Source of the DNA: Spartobacteria bacterium
GTDB taxonomy: Bacteria; Verrucomicrobiota; Verrucomicrobiia; Chthoniobacterales; Chthoniobacteraceae
DNA length: 64,000 bases
Assembly (NCBI GenBank): GCA_021324395.1
Contig: JAJPJG010000038.1
Coordinates: forward strand, 62,001 to 126,000
Direction of reading: 5' to 3'
A program made the translations under genes and the position numbers. Below, piece by piece: positions 17,779-27,033 of this stretch; position 1 is the first letter of the stretch, and the number at the start of each line of letters is the position of its first letter. The notes below the pieces were generated by a model. That model was not told the DNA's origin, made no database searches, and saw nothing but the letters and a program-made list of their open reading frames with translations.

Positions 17779-19079
17779 AAAAACAAACAACACCTCAAAA
17801 ACAAAACGGCCTGAATCGCCGTCAATTCCTTTCCACCACAGCCAAAGGCGTCGGCCTCGCGGCATTGCTCAGCGGCCTGCCAAAAGGCTGGATCGGCAGC
17901 GTCTTCGCGAGCGATGCGCCGGAAACCGCGGACATGAAGTTTGGCATCATCGCGTTAACGGATTGTTCGCCAATCGTGATTGCGCACGAAAAGGGGCTCT
18001 TCAAAAAATACGGCATCAATTCGATCGTCGCCAAAGGCGCAAACTGGGCGGCAATTCGCGATTCGCTGAGCAACGGCGACAACCAGGCGACGCACATGCT
18101 CATCGGCATGCCGATTGCCTCGACGATGGGACTCGCGGGAGCGCCGAAAAAACCGATGGTGATCCCGTGGCTTCTCAACCGCAACGGACAGGCGATCACG
18201 TTGAAAAAAGATCTCGCCGGCAAAGTCGCGGGCGATCCGAAGGCGTTGAAGCCATTTGTGGACGATGCCAAAAAAGCGGGAGCGCCGATGACGTTCGCGA
18301 TGACGTTTCCGCCGGGGACGCATGCAATGTGGGTTCGTTATTATCTCGCTGCGGGCGGGATTCACCCGGGTGACGCGCAAGGCGGAGGTGCGGATATTTC
18401 GCTGATCACGATCCCGCCGCCACAAATGGTCGCGAACATGAAAGTCGGCAAGATGGACGGCTTCTGTGTGGGCGAGCCGTGGAATGCGCGCGCGATCGCG
18501 GACGGCATTGGTTTTACTGCAACGACAACGCAGGCGCTGTGGAAAGATCATCCGGAAAAAGTCTGTGCATTCACCGCGGAGTTCGCGGAGAAAAATCCGA
18601 AGTCGGTGAAAGCGGTGCTCAAGGCATTACACGAGGCGAGCGTGTGGCTCGACAACCTCGACAACCGCGTTGAACAAGCGCAAATCGTCAGCGCGCCGAC
18701 TTACATCAATTGCCCGCCAGAGGTCATCCTGGGCCGGCTGCAGGGCAAATACGACATGGGCGACGGCCGGAAAATCAAAGACCCGAACTACATGATTTTC
18801 CACGATCGCAATTGCAACTATCCGCAGCCGAAATATGCGAAGTGGTGGCTCACGCAGCTGCGTCGCTGGGGCTTCACGGAAGGCGCGCCCGACTACGAGG
18901 GCGTCGCGAAGCAAGTGATGCGCCCCGACATTTACGAAGAAGCAATGAAGGAAATCGGCTACGCGCACGGCGGACTCGATGAAAAACCGGAGACGCTTTT
19001 TGACGGCAAGACCTTTGATCCGAAAGCCAACGCGGAAGCCTACGCAGCCAGTTTCGAGGTCAAAAGTCTCAAGGGATAA
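17775..19079 (+). CDS. nrtA: Nitrate ABC transporter substrate-binding protein
   Basis: 434 residues from the ATG at 17775 (ATGA overlap with the previous stop). A twin-arginine signal is clear: NRRQFLSTTAKGVGLAALLSG at residues 14-34, interrupted reading aside, with Arg15-Arg16 then Phe-Leu. The mature domain carries FGIIALTDCSPIVIAHEKGL, PPPQMVANMKVGKMDGFCVG and GEPWNAR, typical of NrtA/CmpA binding proteins for nitrate, nitrite or bicarbonate. The surrounding reductases make nitrate/nitrite the likely ligand. It would act outside the inner membrane with the permease encoded downstream. Confidence 0.93.
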   Translation: MKKQTTPQKQNGLNRRQFLSTTAKGVGLAALLSGLPKGWIGSVFASDAPETADMKFGIIALTDCSPIVIAHEKGLFKKYGINSIVAKGANWAAIRDSLSNGDNQATHMLIGMPIASTMGLAGAPKKPMVIPWLLNRNGQAITLKKDLAGKVAGDPKALKPFVDDAKKAGAPMTFAMTFPPGTHAMWVRYYLAAGGIHPGDAQGGGADISLITIPPPQMVANMKVGKMDGFCVGEPWNARAIADGIGFTATTTQALWKDHPEKVCAFTAEFAEKNPKSVKAVLKALHEASVWLDNLDNRVEQAQIVSAPTYINCPPEVILGRLQGKYDMGDGRKIKDPNYMIFHDRNCNYPQPKYAKWWLTQLRRWGFTEGAPDYEGVAKQVMRPDIYEEAMKEIGYAHGGLDEKPETLFDGKTFDPKANAEAYAASFEVKSLKG

Positions 19080-19082
19080 TTC

Positions 19083-19352
19083 ATGCATTCGCGCTCTCAC
19101 GTCATGGCCCCAGCCAATCGCCGCTCGTTGATGTGTGTCTCATTGCAGCAGCCTTCCGTCTGGAAATGCGCTGCGATGCCCGGCCTCAGTATTGGGCTAC
19201 TGCAGGCCGCCATCAGCCACGACGATCACTGGATCAGCCATGCCGTGAGCAGCGCCGTGCTCATCAAAACGATCATCAGTCCGCTTATCACATTCAGCGT
19301 CGTGCTGGCTTCCGCAGCCGGCGCGTGGATGAACGAATACTTTGCCAATTAG
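19083..19352 (+). CDS. Small hypothetical membrane protein within the nrt operon
   Basis: 89 residues between nrtA (stop at 19079) and nrtB (start 19356), with gaps of 3 nt on both sides, so it is surely in the operon if translated. Two hydrophobic stretches can be seen, near residues 33-43 and about 56-80 (VSSAVLIKTIISPLITFSVV), ending in ASAAGAWMNEYFAN. I do not recognise it. It may be a small accessory subunit of the permease. Spacing is the main support. Confidence 0.6.
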   Translation: MHSRSHVMAPANRRSLMCVSLQQPSVWKCAAMPGLSIGLLQAAISHDDHWISHAVSSAVLIKTIISPLITFSVVLASAAGAWMNEYFAN

Positions 19353-19355
19353 CCC

Positions 19356-20231
19356 ATGAACAAAACTAAATTTGATTCGATACTGCTGCCATTCGTCGGA
19401 ATCGCCGCGTGCGTTTTTATCTGGTGGTGTGTCGCCGGCAAGCCAGTAACGAAGCAGGTTCGCGACGATTTTGGCGATGTCGTCACCGTTACCAGCCGCG
19501 TCGGCATTTCCGCGGATCTTCCGGGACCGATCGAAACCTGGCACAAGACGCGCGACTACATTTTAAAGCCGTTTGAAAAACGCGGAGAGCTTGACCAGGG
19601 CATTCTCGCATTCACGTGGCTGTCGCTGAAACTCGTCGCGCAAGGTTATTGCATCGCGCTCCTCGTCGGCACGCCGATCGGCTTCTGTCTCGGGTTGTCG
19701 AAGACGTTCAGCAAAATTTTCGATCCCATCATTCAAATCCTGCGGCCCGTGTCTCCGCTCGCGTGGCTACCGCTTGGAATGGTGCTGTTTAGTTCGGTGA
19801 AAATCAGCGACGCAGCCGGTCATGTGCTGTTTGGCGCGATCGACGCCGCTGCGCTTTTCACGATTGCCGTCTGCGCAATGTGGCCGACGGTGTTAAACAC
19901 AGCGGTGGGTGTGCGCGCAATTCCGCAGGATTATCTCAATGTCGCCAAAGTGCTGAAGCTCTCTCGCGCGAAGACGCTCTGCAAGGTCCTTGTCCCCGCG
20001 ACGCTGCCTTACATGTTCACCGGTTTCCGTCTTTCACTCGGCATTGCGTGGCTCGTCATTGTCGCGGCGGAAATGCTCACCGGAAGACCGGGCGTCGGCG
20101 GCTTTCTCTGGCAGCAATACAACGCGCAGAGCTTTGCCCACATCATCCTCTGCATTCTCACGATCGGCGTTGTCGGCTTTGTGCTCGACCGGTTGATGAG
20201 CGTGGTCGAAAGGCGATTTAAGGCTGTTTAA
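19356..20231 (+). CDS. nrtB: Nitrate ABC transporter permease
   Basis: 291 residues with about six membrane helices. The coupling loop near residues 185-215 ([20 protein letters not shown] then [12 protein letters not shown]) is the EAA-type loop of SsuC/NrtB permeases and contacts the ATPases. The N-terminal part has a longer periplasmic segment after the first helix. It is followed after 4 nt by the first ATPase gene. Confidence 0.93.
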   Translation: MNKTKFDSILLPFVGIAACVFIWWCVAGKPVTKQVRDDFGDVVTVTSRVGISADLPGPIETWHKTRDYILKPFEKRGELDQGILAFTWLSLKLVAQGYCIALLVGTPIGFCLGLSKTFSKIFDPIIQILRPVSPLAWLPLGMVLFSSVKISDAAGHVLFGAIDAAALFTIAVCAMWPTVLNTAVGVRAIPQDYLNVAKVLKLSRAKTLCKVLVPATLPYMFTGFRLSLGIAWLVIVAAEMLTGRPGVGGFLWQQYNAQSFAHIILCILTIGVVGFVLDRLMSVVERRFKAV

Positions 20232-20235
20232 CACA

Positions 20236-21150
20236 ATGGCATTTCTCGAACTGAAAAAAGTCCGCAAAGGTTTTGGTGCCGGCGAAAAGCGCACGCAGGT
20301 GCTCTCCGACATTGATATCGCGATCGAGGAAGGCGAGTTCGTTGCGATCGTCGGTTACTCTGGTGCGGGCAAGACGACCCTGATTTCGTTGATCGCCGGG
20401 CTGCTGCGGCCCGATAGCGGCAGCGTGACTTTGAAAGGCGTCGAGATCACCGAACCAGGTCCGGATCGCGGCGTCGTTTTTCAAAATTATTCACTGCTCC
20501 CGTGGATGACCGTTTACGAAAACATCGCGCTCGCGGTGGATCAGATTTTTCCAAACTGGTCGCCGGAAAAGAAAAAGCAGCACACGGAAAAATACATCGC
20601 GATGGTGAATCTCTCACCCGCGCGCGAAAAAAAACCGGGCGAACTTTCCGGCGGAATGAGACAGCGTGTTTCGGTTGCGCGAGCGCTCGCGATGGAGCCG
20701 CAGGTGCTGCTGCTCGACGAGCCGCTTAGCGCGCTCGATGCGCTCACACGCGCGACGTTGCAGGATGAAATCGAGCGCATTTGGGAAAAGGAAAAGCGCA
20801 CAGTCGTGCTGATCACGAACGATGTGGACGAAGGCATTTTGCTCGCTGACCGCATCGTGCCGCTGAGCGCCGGGCCGAATGCGACGCTCGGCCCGTCCGT
20901 GCGCGTGGACATCGAGCGTCCCCGCGACCGCAAGGCGATCAACCACGATCCGCGTTACAAGGAAATTCGCCGCGAAGTCATCGGCTATTTGCTCGGCGAC
21001 GGCGGACGCAAGCGTGTGAAAGTCTCGAAGACGCTCGTTCTGCCGAATCTTTTGCCCGAGGACCTCGATGCGCCGCGTCAGTGGTTTCGCGGACGCCAGC
21101 CGCGGCGGCGCGATGAAATCAAACACGAAGCTGTGGAGATCGGGTCGTGA
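20236..21150 (+). CDS. nrtC: Nitrate ABC transporter ATPase (NrtC-like, without the NrtA-like tail)
   Basis: 304 residues. Walker [10 protein letters not shown] near residue 40, Q-loop [12 protein letters not shown] near 80, signature [17 protein letters not shown] near 138, Walker [17 protein letters not shown] near 157, and an Asn in ITNDVDEG where the switch His usually stands. In cyanobacteria NrtC has an extra C-terminal NrtA-like domain; this protein ends about 60 residues after the ATPase core with a basic tail. A stand-alone leaderless NrtA-like protein is encoded at the head of the operon instead. GTGA overlap with the next gene. Confidence 0.92.
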   Translation: MAFLELKKVRKGFGAGEKRTQVLSDIDIAIEEGEFVAIVGYSGAGKTTLISLIAGLLRPDSGSVTLKGVEITEPGPDRGVVFQNYSLLPWMTVYENIALAVDQIFPNWSPEKKKQHTEKYIAMVNLSPAREKKPGELSGGMRQRVSVARALAMEPQVLLLDEPLSALDALTRATLQDEIERIWEKEKRTVVLITNDVDEGILLADRIVPLSAGPNATLGPSVRVDIERPRDRKAINHDPRYKEIRREVIGYLLGDGGRKRVKVSKTLVLPNLLPEDLDAPRQWFRGRQPRRRDEIKHEAVEIGS

Positions 21151-22016
21151 GCCATTACCTCGAGCTTTCGCAGCTCGCCAAAGTTTACCCAACGCCAAAA
21201 GGCGAGGCTGTGATCGTCAAAGATTTCGATTTGAAAATCGCGAAAGGCGAATTCGTTTCGCTCATCGGTCATTCCGGTTGCGGCAAATCGACTGTGCTTT
21301 CGATGGTTGCCGGCCTCAACGAAATCAGCGGCGGCGCGGTCATTCTTGCAGGCAAGGAAATCACCGGCCCCGGCCCGGATCGTGGCATCGTTTTCCAGTC
21401 GCCATGCCTGCTTCCGTGGATGACCGCCTTTGAAAATGTCATGCTCGGCGTTAACCAGGTGTTCTATACGGCCGCTCGCATCGAGCGGCGTGAAATCGCC
21501 GAGTATTACCTCAGCATCGTCGGCCTCGCAGAGTCGATGCACAAACGTCCCGGCGAGCTTTCGCAAGGAATGCGGCAACGTGTCGGAATCGCTCGTGCAT
21601 TCGCGCTTTCGCCGAAGTTATTGCTGCTCGACGAGCCATTCGGAATGCTCGATTCGCTCACGCGCTTCGAGTTGCAGCAGGTGCTTATCGAGCTGTGGCG
21701 GCGCGAAAAAATCACCGCGCTGATGGTGACGCACGACGTCGATGAAGCGCTGTTTTTGTCCGATCGCGTCGTCATGATGACCAATGGTCCCGCGGCCGAA
21801 GTCGGTGACATTCTCGAAGTAAAATTTCCCCGTCCGCGCGAGCGCAAGGAAGTGATGGAGCATCCCGATTATTACCGGCTCCGCGAGCACTTGATCACGT
21901 TTCTCGAAGTGCACGCACACAAAAAGCGCAAGCTCGTGGACGTGCCGCCCGCGCCCTCGGGCGGCTCACCCATTCAGCCCGAAGCCATCGAGCCCCAAAG
22001 ATTTTGCGCCGCGTAA
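21147..22016 (+). CDS. nrtD: Nitrate ABC transporter ATPase (NrtD-like)
   Basis: 289 residues starting with GTG in a 4-nt overlap (21147-21150). Walker [11 protein letters not shown]-loop [12 protein letters not shown], signature [17 protein letters not shown], Walker [17 protein letters not shown] and switch [10 protein letters not shown] are all intact. Together with NrtC it forms the heterodimeric ATPase of the nitrate importer. Unlike NrtC it keeps the switch histidine (THD), so it is likely to carry the more conventional catalytic site. Confidence 0.93.
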   Translation: MSHYLELSQLAKVYPTPKGEAVIVKDFDLKIAKGEFVSLIGHSGCGKSTVLSMVAGLNEISGGAVILAGKEITGPGPDRGIVFQSPCLLPWMTAFENVMLGVNQVFYTAARIERREIAEYYLSIVGLAESMHKRPGELSQGMRQRVGIARAFALSPKLLLLDEPFGMLDSLTRFELQQVLIELWRREKITALMVTHDVDEALFLSDRVVMMTNGPAAEVGDILEVKFPRPRERKEVMEHPDYYRLREHLITFLEVHAHKKRKLVDVPPAPSGGSPIQPEAIEPQRFCAA

Positions 22017-22057
22017 GCCCATCGCGCGCAGAAGCCAAAAAAACAAAAACAAGAACC

Positions 22058-22063
22058 AAGGAG
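22058..22063 (+). promoter_or_regulatory. Strong ribosome binding site of the porin gene
   Basis: AAGGAG followed by ATATACACCTA and the ATG at 22075, an 11-nt spacing. It is much stronger than the sites before the nrt genes, in keeping with high expression of an outer-membrane protein. Confidence 0.8.
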
Positions 22064-22074
22064 ATATACACCTA

Positions 22075-23796
22075 ATGTTAAAAATTAAACTTACACCGTT
22101 TGCAGCCCTTCTCGCGCTTGCGCTGACGAGTCCTTCCATGACTCGCGCGCAATCGAAGGAAGACTTTGATGCGCTCAAAAAGCGAGTCGTCGAACTGGAA
22201 GCGGAAACCAAAAAACTGAAAGTCATTGCGGCTGACGACAAGCAAGTCGTCGTGCAGCAGGAGCAAAGCAAACTCAAGCTATCGGATGCGATCACCGAGC
22301 TGAAACTCTACGGCGATGTCGGCGTGCGTTATCAATACAACCAGGCTGATTTCCAGCTCGACGCGCCGCAGGCAGTTGGCTCGACCGCATTTTCCGCGGC
22401 AAAGAGTGGCAACGTTCCGAATGTGAACCAGCAGTCGCGTTTCCGCTTCAAGCTGCGTTTGTTTGCGGATGTGAAGCTGGGCGATCAGTTCTTCGGCGGC
22501 TTCGGCTTGAGCACCAACCAGGCGTCCGACGCAAACTATCAAAACTTCAGCGGCGGCTATGACAAGTTCGGCATTTACATCGCAAAAGCCTTCCTCGGCT
22601 GGAAGCCGAACGACTGGTTTTCCGTGATTGTCGGCAAGCAGGACAATCCGTTTTACACGACGAACCTCGTGTGGGATCCGGACATTTTCCCGCAGGGCAT
22701 CGTCGAAACGGTCGATCTCGGGAAACTGCTTTTTCCAGACAACAAAAAGTTCTCGTTGCAGTTGGTCGCGCTTCAGGGCGCGTTTCATGACAACGACGAA
22801 TCTGCTGTCGGACACAGCGCCGGCACTGACGCATGGCAGTTTGCCGAACAGTTGAAAGCGACCTACAAATTCGACAAAGACACAAGCCTCACGCTCGCGC
22901 CCGGTTTCATGACTTACACGTCGGCCAATTTGAACGGTCTGCTTAACAATCGTGCCTTTAGTGGACCGCAGGATGTTTTGCCTGCCGCTGCTGCAGTGCA
23001 AACGCAAACCGTCACTACGACGACCGCAACGACGACGGTTAAATACGATGCGACCGGCAAGCAAACGATCACGACCACACCGACGAACATCACAACGACG
23101 ATCACCACGTTTACACCGCCAACCGGATCGCCGCGCACAGTCACTCAGACTGTTACCAACACACAGCACCAAGTCACTGTTGCGACCGGTGTCGTCAATG
23201 CTGCGTTAAAAAACCAGACCTTCGTGTCAACGAAGACCACCGGTGGCGGCACGGTGACGGTGACTTCGCCTGTCGGTGCCACACCGGGAGCCGAGACGCG
23301 CAATCTCAATATCCTCACCGCGCCAGGCGATCTCACGTTCAAGCTCGCCGGTTTGAAAACGCAGATCTACTGGGACATGGCCTACAACTTCTCCGGCGGA
23401 CAGCGTTTTACGGAAGAATATCTGATGAATAGCAATCCGTTAATCGTCAACAACCACACGGAGCGCGACAACCTCGCGTGGCTTATCGGTGTGAAACTCG
23501 GCCAAAACAAAAAGGCTGGCGACTGGTCGCTGTCAGCGGATTACCGCGAGGTCGGGCTGACTTCGGTCGATCCAAACATCAACGACTCGGATGTGGGACT
23601 GAGCGCACTGAACATTCGCGCGATCACCGGATGCGCGATCTACAACATCACCGACTCGCTTTCAGCGCGCGTGATGTATTCGCACGGGTGGAATTTGAAA
23701 AACAATCTGATCGGCGGCGAAGCGACCGGCGGCGCTGCGATTGCCAACCTCAACAGTGTTGACGTTGTGCAATTCGATCTCGGCCTGAAATTCTAA
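22075..23796 (+). CDS. Outer-membrane porin of the nitrate island
   Basis: 573 residues. Signal peptide (LKIKLTPFAALLALALTSPS ... RA/QS) then a coiled coil at about residues 27-68 (DFDALKKRVVELEAETKKLK), and a beta-barrel body with alternating hydrophobic strands ending in the terminal VDVVQFDLGLKF with C-terminal Phe. This is the layout of putative porins with a periplasmic coiled coil. Residues about 305-415 are an odd Thr/Val/Gln-rich insert (TVTTTTATTTVKYD and similar) with little else, probably a large outer loop. Being between nrtD and the MFS transporter gene, it may let nitrate through the outer membrane; that is inferred. Confidence 0.88.
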   Translation: MLKIKLTPFAALLALALTSPSMTRAQSKEDFDALKKRVVELEAETKKLKVIAADDKQVVVQQEQSKLKLSDAITELKLYGDVGVRYQYNQADFQLDAPQAVGSTAFSAAKSGNVPNVNQQSRFRFKLRLFADVKLGDQFFGGFGLSTNQASDANYQNFSGGYDKFGIYIAKAFLGWKPNDWFSVIVGKQDNPFYTTNLVWDPDIFPQGIVETVDLGKLLFPDNKKFSLQLVALQGAFHDNDESAVGHSAGTDAWQFAEQLKATYKFDKDTSLTLAPGFMTYTSANLNGLLNNRAFSGPQDVLPAAAAVQTQTVTTTTATTTVKYDATGKQTITTTPTNITTTITTFTPPTGSPRTVTQTVTNTQHQVTVATGVVNAALKNQTFVSTKTTGGGTVTVTSPVGATPGAETRNLNILTAPGDLTFKLAGLKTQIYWDMAYNFSGGQRFTEEYLMNSNPLIVNNHTERDNLAWLIGVKLGQNKKAGDWSLSADYREVGLTSVDPNINDSDVGLSALNIRAITGCAIYNITDSLSARVMYSHGWNLKNNLIGGEATGGAAIANLNSVDVVQFDLGLKF

Positions 23797-23849
23797 ACTG
23801 GGTTTGGGTTATCACCGTCGGCGCTTGTGTTGCAAAACCGGGCGCCGGC

Positions 23850-23877
23850 GGTGTTTTTTTCGCGCGAAAAAAACGCC
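23850..23877 (+). terminator. Loopless AT-core palindrome after the porin gene
   Basis: GGTGTTTTTTTCGC and GCGAAAAAAACGCC are complementary across all 14 positions, counting one G-T pair, with no spacer. It follows a GC-rich run (GGGCGCCGGCGG) and lies 53 nt after the porin stop. It may end the nrt-porin transcript, though it lacks a loop and could work differently. The rest of 23797-24180 contains the operator at 24042 and no gene. Confidence 0.55.
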
Positions 23878-24041
23878 AGTTCTGGCTAAAAACGAACAGC
23901 GATGCCGCGCGAAAATCGAGTTTGGTGCGCGGTAACCGGACAATTTGGAACGTGAAGACGCGATCCTCAAACAAAGAGACCGCCTGTTCAGTGCAGATTC
24001 GAAATCCGCATAAGCCTCTACAATCAAAGGCCGGTGCAGGG

Positions 24042-24058
24042 CATGAACGATATTCATG
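24042..24058. promoter_or_regulatory. Second copy of the LysR-type operator, upstream of the MFS nitrate transporter gene
   Basis: CATGAAC-GAT-ATTCATG is a 7-3-7 palindrome with one mismatch, 122 nt before the start at 24181. Together with the flanking CA it matches 16 of 19 positions of the site at 16622. Its place suggests that the LysR regulator also controls the second half of the island. Confidence 0.7.
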
Positions 24059-24180
24059 CAAATCATTAAAACAATGAAGCCTGTCGATAGCTGCAAAATG
24101 CGCGCTGTGGCACGCAGGCGGCTAAATGGGGCGCAGCGCGAGCTCAATGACTCGCTCTTGAACAAAACAACACAGCCCAA

Positions 24181-25386
24181 ATGAAACTTTCCGCTCTGAA
24201 AAATTCCGGTCACTGGCCGACGCTGCTCACCGCATTTTTGTATTTCGATTTCTCGTTCATGGTGTGGACGATTCTCGGGCCGCTCGGTGTGCAGATCGGC
24301 GAAGCGCTGCATCTTTCGCCGGGGCAAAAAGGCCTGATGGTCGCCATGCCGATTCTTTCCGGCGCGATTTTGCGCATCGCGCTCGGTTTGCTCGTCGATC
24401 GCATCGGCGCAAAAAACACCGGCCTGATCGCGCAGTGTATTGTGATTGCTGCACTACTTTTTGCATGGATTGTCGGCTTGAAAAACTATGAAGCGACCTT
24501 GTTCATGGGTTTGCTGCTTGGTTTCGCGGGCGCGAGCTTCGCAGTCGCGCTGCCGCAAGCCGGCCGCTGGTATCCGCCGAATATGCAAGGCGTCGTGATG
24601 GGGCTCGCGGGTGCGGGCAATGTCGGCACCGTGCTCGACGCATTGTTTGCGCCGCGACTCGCCGCGGCCTTTGGCTGGCGCAATGTCTTCGGTCTCGCGC
24701 TGATTCCCGCAGTGCTAGTGCTGGTCGTTTACCTCATATTTTCGCGCGAAGCAAAAGTTGAGGTGAAACACAAAAAGCTCGGCGACTATCTTCATTTGCT
24801 TAAACAAGCGGACGCACACTGGTTTTGCTTTTACTATACTGTCAGCTTTGGCGGTTTCGTCGGGCTCGCGAGCACTTACGTTCTTTATTTCAAAAGCGAG
24901 TTCGCCGTGCCGGCTGTGCACGCGGGCGACTTTGCGGCGGTCTGCACTTGCGCGGGCGCGTTGCTGCGTCCACTCGGCGGCGCGGTCGCGGATCGCATCG
25001 GCGGTATTCGCGCGCTGTATCGGTTTTATGTTGTCGCCGGACTCGCGCTCGTCGCCGCAGGCATGGCGCACAGCCTTTATTTGAATTTCGCGATTTTTCT
25101 CGTCGCTTCCGGCGCGCTCGGAATGGCCAATGGCGCGGTCTTCCAACTGCTCCCGCAACGCTTCGGTAAAGACATCGGTGTAATGACCGGCCTCGTCGGC
25201 GCAGGCGGGGGCATTGGCGGATTTTACCTTGCGAGTTCGCTCGGTTTTTCGAAAGGACTGACCGGGTCCTACTTCGCCGGGCTGCTCATTTTCTCGGCGC
25301 TTTGCTTTCTCGCAATCGTCGGTCTCGGTCTTGTGAAAACCCGCTGGCGCACAACGTGGGGCGCGCTCGCCAACGCTCGCATTTAA
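24181..25386 (+). CDS. nasA: MFS nitrate/nitrite transporter (NarK/NasA type)
   Basis: 401 residues with about 12 membrane helices. Hallmarks: FDFSFMVWTILGPLGVQI near residue 22, LRIALGLLVDRIGAKNTG near 65, the first nitrate signature GFAGASFAVALPQAGRWYPP near 113 and the second signature in the second half, GAVFQLLPQRFGKDIG then GLVGAGGGIGGF. Such carriers bring in nitrate or export nitrite. Having both this and an ABC importer in one island is redundant and may reflect different affinities. Confidence 0.93.
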   Translation: MKLSALKNSGHWPTLLTAFLYFDFSFMVWTILGPLGVQIGEALHLSPGQKGLMVAMPILSGAILRIALGLLVDRIGAKNTGLIAQCIVIAALLFAWIVGLKNYEATLFMGLLLGFAGASFAVALPQAGRWYPPNMQGVVMGLAGAGNVGTVLDALFAPRLAAAFGWRNVFGLALIPAVLVLVVYLIFSREAKVEVKHKKLGDYLHLLKQADAHWFCFYYTVSFGGFVGLASTYVLYFKSEFAVPAVHAGDFAAVCTCAGALLRPLGGAVADRIGGIRALYRFYVVAGLALVAAGMAHSLYLNFAIFLVASGALGMANGAVFQLLPQRFGKDIGVMTGLVGAGGGIGGFYLASSLGFSKGLTGSYFAGLLIFSALCFLAIVGLGLVKTRWRTTWGALANARI

Positions 25387-25398
25387 CGGCTTCGCGAG

Positions 25399-27033
25399 TT
25401 GAAAGTGAATACGACCAGCCACGGTTTTGCACGCTGCGAGCAGCGCGGGTCCGACGATGCGTTCGAGGTAAAAGCGTGGGACGAAACGATCATCGCGGTC
25501 GTCGCAGACGGCGCGGGCGCAGCGCGCGAAGGACGGCACGCTTCGGCAAAAATCGTGCAATCACTGGTCAGCAATTTCGAAGCGCGTCCGCATTCCTGGA
25601 GTCCGCAAAAAGCGCTCAAGGAATTCACGAAATTAATCAACCGCACGCTTTATCAGGACTCGCTCGCGCGTTACGACGCACCGGAGATGATCTCGACACT
25701 TTGCGCCGCTGTGATCGAAGGCGACAAACTCTACGGTCTCAACGTCGGCGACTCGCGCATTTACCTCGCGCGCAATGGCAGCCTGCACCGGCTCTCGGAC
25801 GATCATGTTTGCGATCAACTTGAATTTAAACACGTGTTGAGTCGCGCTGTCGGTATGGAACCGGAGGTTGAGCCGCACTGTTTTGAATTCGATCTTGCCG
25901 ATGGCGATGTGGCGCTGCTGTGCTCCGATGGGCTCTCGAACGTGCTCGATGATGACACGCTCAAAGCAAAGCTCAACCAGCGCTGTGCAGCGCGGTCGCT
26001 TGTCACAAGCGCGCGGAAAAAGGCAACGCCCGAGTTGCTCGACGACATGAGCGCGGTAGTGATCGATATCGCTGAAACCGGTAAGCTCAAAACCGTGAGT
26101 CAATTGCCGCTCGAAATTCCCGAGTCGCTCAAGCGCGGCGACGTCATCGAAGGCTTTACGCTTGTCAAACCTTTCCAGCACAGCGACCGCGTCTGGCTTG
26201 CGACGCGCGATGACCAGCGCTTCACGCTGAAAGTTGCCCCGCTCGAAGCGCGCGATAACGAGGCGGTGCTCAATCAATTCATCAAGGAAACGTGGCACGC
26301 GACGCGGCTCGACGCCGATTTTTTCGTGAAAGCATTCGTTCCGGAAAACGCGGGGTCGCGCTGCTACGCGATGGAATTCGTCGAGGCTCCGAGTTTAAAA
26401 ACGCTGCTGCGCTCGCGCCACCTGTCGATCGACGAAGCGATTGCGCTCGGCAAATTTTTGCTCCGCGCCGCGCAATACTTGATGCGCTTCGACCTCGTTC
26501 ACGGCGACATCAAACCGGAAAATATCCTGGTGCTGAGCGGCTATGATTCGGTGCATTTCAAGCTCGTCGATTTCGGCAGCATGACGGAGGTTTTCTCGAT
26601 CACCTCGCGCGCGGGAACGGCCAGCTACCTTGCTCCGGAGCGATTTCACGAAGCACCGATTTCCGAGCGCACCGAGATTTTTTCAATTGGCGTGACGCTG
26701 TTCGAGACGCTGACGAATGCGTTTCCGTTCGGCGAGATCGAGCGCTTCCAGACGCCGCATTTTCATCACGTTAAATCTCCGTCAACGCTGAACCCAAATC
26801 TCCCGCCGTGGCTCGAATCGCTGCTGCTGCGTGCGCTTAGCGTCGATGCCGAATGGCGCTACCAAAATTTCTCCGAGATGCTTTTCGACCTCGATCATCC
26901 TGACAAAGTCGAGCCGTTCCATCATAGCGAGACAAACTGGATCGAGCGCAATCCGCTGCTGTTTTACAAAAGCAGCTTTTTCGTCCTGCTCGCGATCGTT
27001 GTCGCCTTGCTCGTTAAAATTCTCCTGAAATGA
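25399..27033 (+). CDS. PP2C phosphatase - serine/threonine kinase fusion with C-terminal membrane anchor
   Basis: 544 residues from a TTG at 25399; a GTG at 25405 is an equally likely start. Residues about 5-225 form a PP2C phosphatase (AVVADGAGAAREGRHAS, LYGLNVGDSRIYLARNG, LLCSDGLSNVLDDD with metal-binding Asp). Residues about 250-510 form a protein kinase: lysine in FTLKVAPLEA, catalytic loop VHGDIKPENILVL, metal site VDFGSM and APE in YLAPERF. The classical HRD is HGD here. A hydrophobic helix ends the protein. Similar fusions sit beside nitrate/nitrite carriers in proteobacteria; their targets are unknown to me. Confidence 0.9.
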   Translation: MKVNTTSHGFARCEQRGSDDAFEVKAWDETIIAVVADGAGAAREGRHASAKIVQSLVSNFEARPHSWSPQKALKEFTKLINRTLYQDSLARYDAPEMISTLCAAVIEGDKLYGLNVGDSRIYLARNGSLHRLSDDHVCDQLEFKHVLSRAVGMEPEVEPHCFEFDLADGDVALLCSDGLSNVLDDDTLKAKLNQRCAARSLVTSARKKATPELLDDMSAVVIDIAETGKLKTVSQLPLEIPESLKRGDVIEGFTLVKPFQHSDRVWLATRDDQRFTLKVAPLEARDNEAVLNQFIKETWHATRLDADFFVKAFVPENAGSRCYAMEFVEAPSLKTLLRSRHLSIDEAIALGKFLLRAAQYLMRFDLVHGDIKPENILVLSGYDSVHFKLVDFGSMTEVFSITSRAGTASYLAPERFHEAPISERTEIFSIGVTLFETLTNAFPFGEIERFQTPHFHHVKSPSTLNPNLPPWLESLLLRALSVDAEWRYQNFSEMLFDLDHPDKVEPFHHSETNWIERNPLLFYKSSFFVLLAIVVALLVKILLK

